This document shows, piece after piece, positions 62,242 to 64,000 of a stretch of DNA of 64,000 nt. Where the stretch lies: assembly GCF_019703875.1 (NCBI RefSeq), contig NZ_AP024110.1, forward strand, positions 1,674,001-1,738,000, written 5' to 3'. The DNA comes from Methyloradius palustris. Its GTDB lineage: Bacteria; Pseudomonadota; Gammaproteobacteria; Burkholderiales; Methylophilaceae. A program made the translations under genes and the position numbers. The notes below the pieces were generated by a model. It saw nothing but the letters and a program-made list of their open reading frames with translations, was not told where the DNA came from and did not search any database. Positions within the stretch are counted from its first letter, which is position 1; each line of letters begins with the position of its first letter.

Positions 62242-63177
62242 TTGCCTACCAGCCGCATTATCAAGCTATTTCAGCCACTACGCTCACACATCAAGAACGT
62301 ACAACTTTTCCTGATGCAGTGCATAGAATCGTGGATTGAGCATAGAGCTGGCAGCAAGGGTGCGGCTTTGGCTTTTTATGCCTTATTCTCAATGGCACCG
62401 ATATTGATACTCATGATTGCGTTATTGGGTTACGTGTTTAACGAACAAATCGCTCAAACACAAGTGATTGCTGAGGTATCAAGATTGGTTGGAGAAACTG
62501 GCGGAAAACTGGTAGAAAGTTTACTGATCGCTTCAAGTAACAACGCCTCCAGTTTGATTGCCACAGTGCTTGCGAGCATATTCATCTTCGTTGGCGCCAC
62601 TAGCGTATTTTCTGAGCTAAAAGCCAGTCTGGACGAGATATGGGAAGTCAAAAAAATTGCACAGATAGCGCCTTTTAAACAGCTACTGATTACCAGATTA
62701 GTCTCTTTTAGCATGGTCATGATATTAAGTGCGCTACTACTCATTTCGCTCACCATCAATGCTGCCATTAATGCTGTCGGGGCTTATTCGAGTGAATTTC
62801 TGGGGCACTATTCGGATATATTTTCAGTGGCTACATCATTCGTTTCGTTTTGCGTGATTGCCAGTATATTTGCCATAATCTACAAAACGCTGCCTGATGT
62901 TTTACTGTCATGGAAAGATGCGATGGTAGGCGCAGTTTTTACCGCGATACTTTTTAGCTTCGGGAGTTATCTTGCAGGCATTTACATCAGCAAGAGCGCA
63001 GTTACATCTAGCTTTGGCGCGGCAGGTTCACTGATTGCCTTACTATTGTGGATTTACTACTCGGCGCAGATATTCTTTTTTGGCGCAGAGGTGACGCGCC
63101 AATATGCCATTACTTACGGTAGTTTAAAAACCAGTAAATTAAAAAAAATCCTCAGTCGAATGCTGAATAGAGGCTAA
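62242..63177 (+). CDS. yihY: YihY/BrkB family inner membrane protein
   Basis: 311 aa starting at TTG 62242 with GGAG 7 nt upstream. Family marks are GAALAFYALFSMAPILILM, IFVGATSVFSELKASLDEIW, and a C-terminal GAAGSLIALLLWIYYSAQIFFFGAE stretch; about six transmembrane helices alternate with short loops. The family was once wrongly called RNase BN; its true role is unknown. The stop codon lies inside a 20-bp hairpin stem. Confidence 0.9.
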   Translation: MPTSRIIKLFQPLRSHIKNVQLFLMQCIESWIEHRAGSKGAALAFYALFSMAPILILMIALLGYVFNEQIAQTQVIAEVSRLVGETGGKLVESLLIASSNNASSLIATVLASIFIFVGATSVFSELKASLDEIWEVKKIAQIAPFKQLLITRLVSFSMVMILSALLLISLTINAAINAVGAYSSEFLGHYSDIFSVATSFVSFCVIASIFAIIYKTLPDVLLSWKDAMVGAVFTAILFSFGSYLAGIYISKSAVTSSFGAAGSLIALLLWIYYSAQIFFFGAEVTRQYAITYGSLKTSKLKKILSRMLNRG

Positions 63178-63227
63178 ATCTAAAATAAAACAGGGCTGAC
63201 TAAGCCCGCCCTGTTTTATTTTAGATT
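63177..63227. terminator. Long bidirectional terminator shared by yihY and the convergent gene
   Basis: A perfect 20-bp inverted repeat, 63177-63196 with 63208-63227, around an 11-nt loop. The A/T-rich outer half gives T-runs in both directions. It overlaps the yihY stop codon and the last codons of the convergent 194-aa gene. Confidence 0.9.
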
Positions 63228-63800
63228 CTGTTGTTTCTCGGGGTTTTTAATATTCGTATTTTTGGTGTTTAATGTTTGCGGTTTCTCACCTTGCTCACAA
63301 CTATACTGATGGATAAAACGATTAGTTTGACGATAATACGTATGTTCCAAATGATAATGATCTGGGCAAAAAGGCTTCATCCAGACACTGCCAGTACAAA
63401 TGAGAGGTTCTGTAGAAACGCCATTGATTTCCCTGTAAACGTCCCAGCAATAAGTATCATATTTCCCGTTCACTATGCCTGACTTGGGTGATGGGCGAAA
63501 GTTACTGGCACGCTGAAAAGTCATTTCTCCGATTGGAGCCACTAACTGTTCCAGATAAGCAGGATATTCAAGAAATGCATCCTCAGGTGTATCGTAATTT
63601 TTGATTACTCCATTCAGTACCAAATGAGGAGGATTTCCTTCGACAAACTGCCCCGCGCCTGGCCCTGTAGTAATCTGATATTTGAATATTGGCTCCAGCC
63701 TTAAAGGCTCTGCAATAGCCAAATTGCCAAAAATATAAGTGATTCCAACAATTAAAATTGTTGGAAACTGAAGCTTACTGATACGCCGAATTAGCCTCAA
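63216..63800 (-). CDS. Secreted hypothetical protein
   Basis: 194 aa from a TTG at 63800 with AAGAGG upstream. A signal peptide (FPTILIVGITYIFGNLAIA) leads to an unrecognised mature protein with several aromatic and cysteine residues (KYDTYCWDVYREI, LICTGSVWMKPFCPDHY, YSCEQGE); four cysteines could form two disulfides. Probably periplasmic. It follows the partial methyltransferase gene by 24 bp on the same strand. Its last codons are inside the shared terminator stem. Confidence 0.7.
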   Translation of the reverse strand: MRLIRRISKLQFPTILIVGITYIFGNLAIAEPLRLEPIFKYQITTGPGAGQFVEGNPPHLVLNGVIKNYDTPEDAFLEYPAYLEQLVAPIGEMTFQRASNFRPSPKSGIVNGKYDTYCWDVYREINGVSTEPLICTGSVWMKPFCPDHYHLEHTYYRQTNRFIHQYSCEQGEKPQTLNTKNTNIKNPEKQQNLK

Positions 63801-63824
63801 GCCTTGAAACCTCTTCTGAGATAT

Positions 63825-64000
63825 TTAATAGATAAAACGGTCGTGCATTTCTTGCAGATTAAGTTCCTGCAATATCTGCTCCAACCGAACTTGTGCATTT
63901 TTTCTCGGGCTATTTTTATAACGGGCGATAATCAACTCGTTTTTCATCGAATGCTCCCAGCCCACTAACTCAGTCACGGTGACCTGATAGCCATGCGCTT
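63825..64000 (-). CDS. C-terminal end of a probable SAM-dependent methyltransferase (5' end beyond the window)
   Basis: An open frame enters from the right edge and ends with TAA at 63825-63827. The visible part reads GYQVTVTELVGWEHSMKNE, then LIIARY, and ends HDRFIY. The hydrophobic strand LIIARY after an acidic-aromatic stretch resembles the last strand of class I methyltransferases such as those with ELVGWEHSMKNE-type tails, but most of the domain is outside, so the call is tentative. Confidence 0.5.
   Translation of the reverse strand, partial: AHGYQVTVTELVGWEHSMKNELIIARYKNSPRKNAQVRLEQILQELNLQEMHDRFIY

Noticed and set aside
1..64000. CRISPR arrays, tRNA/rRNA genes, insertion sequences, prophage or toxin-antitoxin modules
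   Set aside because: I looked for evenly spaced repeats, cloverleaf sequences in the gaps, transposase motifs and paired small genes, and found none I could support.

Overview
The window looks like chromosome of a methylotrophic betaproteobacterium of the Methylophilaceae (Methylotenera/Methylophilus type). This is inferred from a lanthanide-type methanol dehydrogenase (xoxF) with its cytochrome c, moderately AT-rich base composition, and a gene set typical of that group (RhlE pair, Pil-Chp chemosensory cluster, TypA, dnaE-accA-tilS). I see no rRNA, tRNA, CRISPR array, insertion sequence or prophage. Genes are densely packed, and many neighbours overlap by 1-8 bases.

Layout. 1-4300: tail of a polysaccharide cluster on the minus strand. 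It holds CDP-glucose synthesis and dehydration (rfbF, rfbG, rfbH), an SDR gene cut by the left edge, and a MarR-type EPS regulator. 4460-11200: an SDR, Hsp15, a Lon-like protease, molybdopterin synthase (moaD/moaE), an unknown 70-aa protein, rmuC, and a secreted trypsin-TPR protein. 11300-16600: typA diverges from two tandem DEAD-box RNA helicases; the first helicase has a leader of about 260 nt that can hide its own ribosome binding site. 16600-22500: truncated haemoglobin, purT, and a TonB receptor followed by an orphan NtrC-type regulator. 22500-32600: ybbA/ybbP diverging from tesA, then tilS, accA, dnaE and a small unknown gene.

32650-42730: the type IV pilus chemosensory system (pilG, pilH, pilI, pilJ and a chpA-like giant CheA), facing a FIST-domain sensor across a 410-bp gap. 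42800-50800: thiol peroxidase, a compact RNA-metabolism group (RNB exonuclease, SpeE-like protein, THUMP methyltransferase, MazG-like hydrolase), a divergent PAS-GGDEF/EAL pair and a G3E GTPase. 50870-52920: malate:quinone oxidoreductase and an orphan hypothetical gene.

53026-57567 is the most informative part. xoxF and a cytochrome c gene are separated by a strong intercistronic hairpin. Divergent from them is an AcoR-like sigma-54 activator. The shared intergenic region contains a near-consensus sigma-54 promoter aimed at xoxF, plus repeated activator-like half sites at the right distance upstream. This suggests sigma-54/enhancer control of the lanthanide methanol dehydrogenase, which I regard as the best lead in the window. 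57580-64000 holds hrpA, two secreted proteins of unknown function, a YihY/BrkB membrane protein and the end of a probable methyltransferase.

All functional calls come from reading motifs and gene order; no database search was run.
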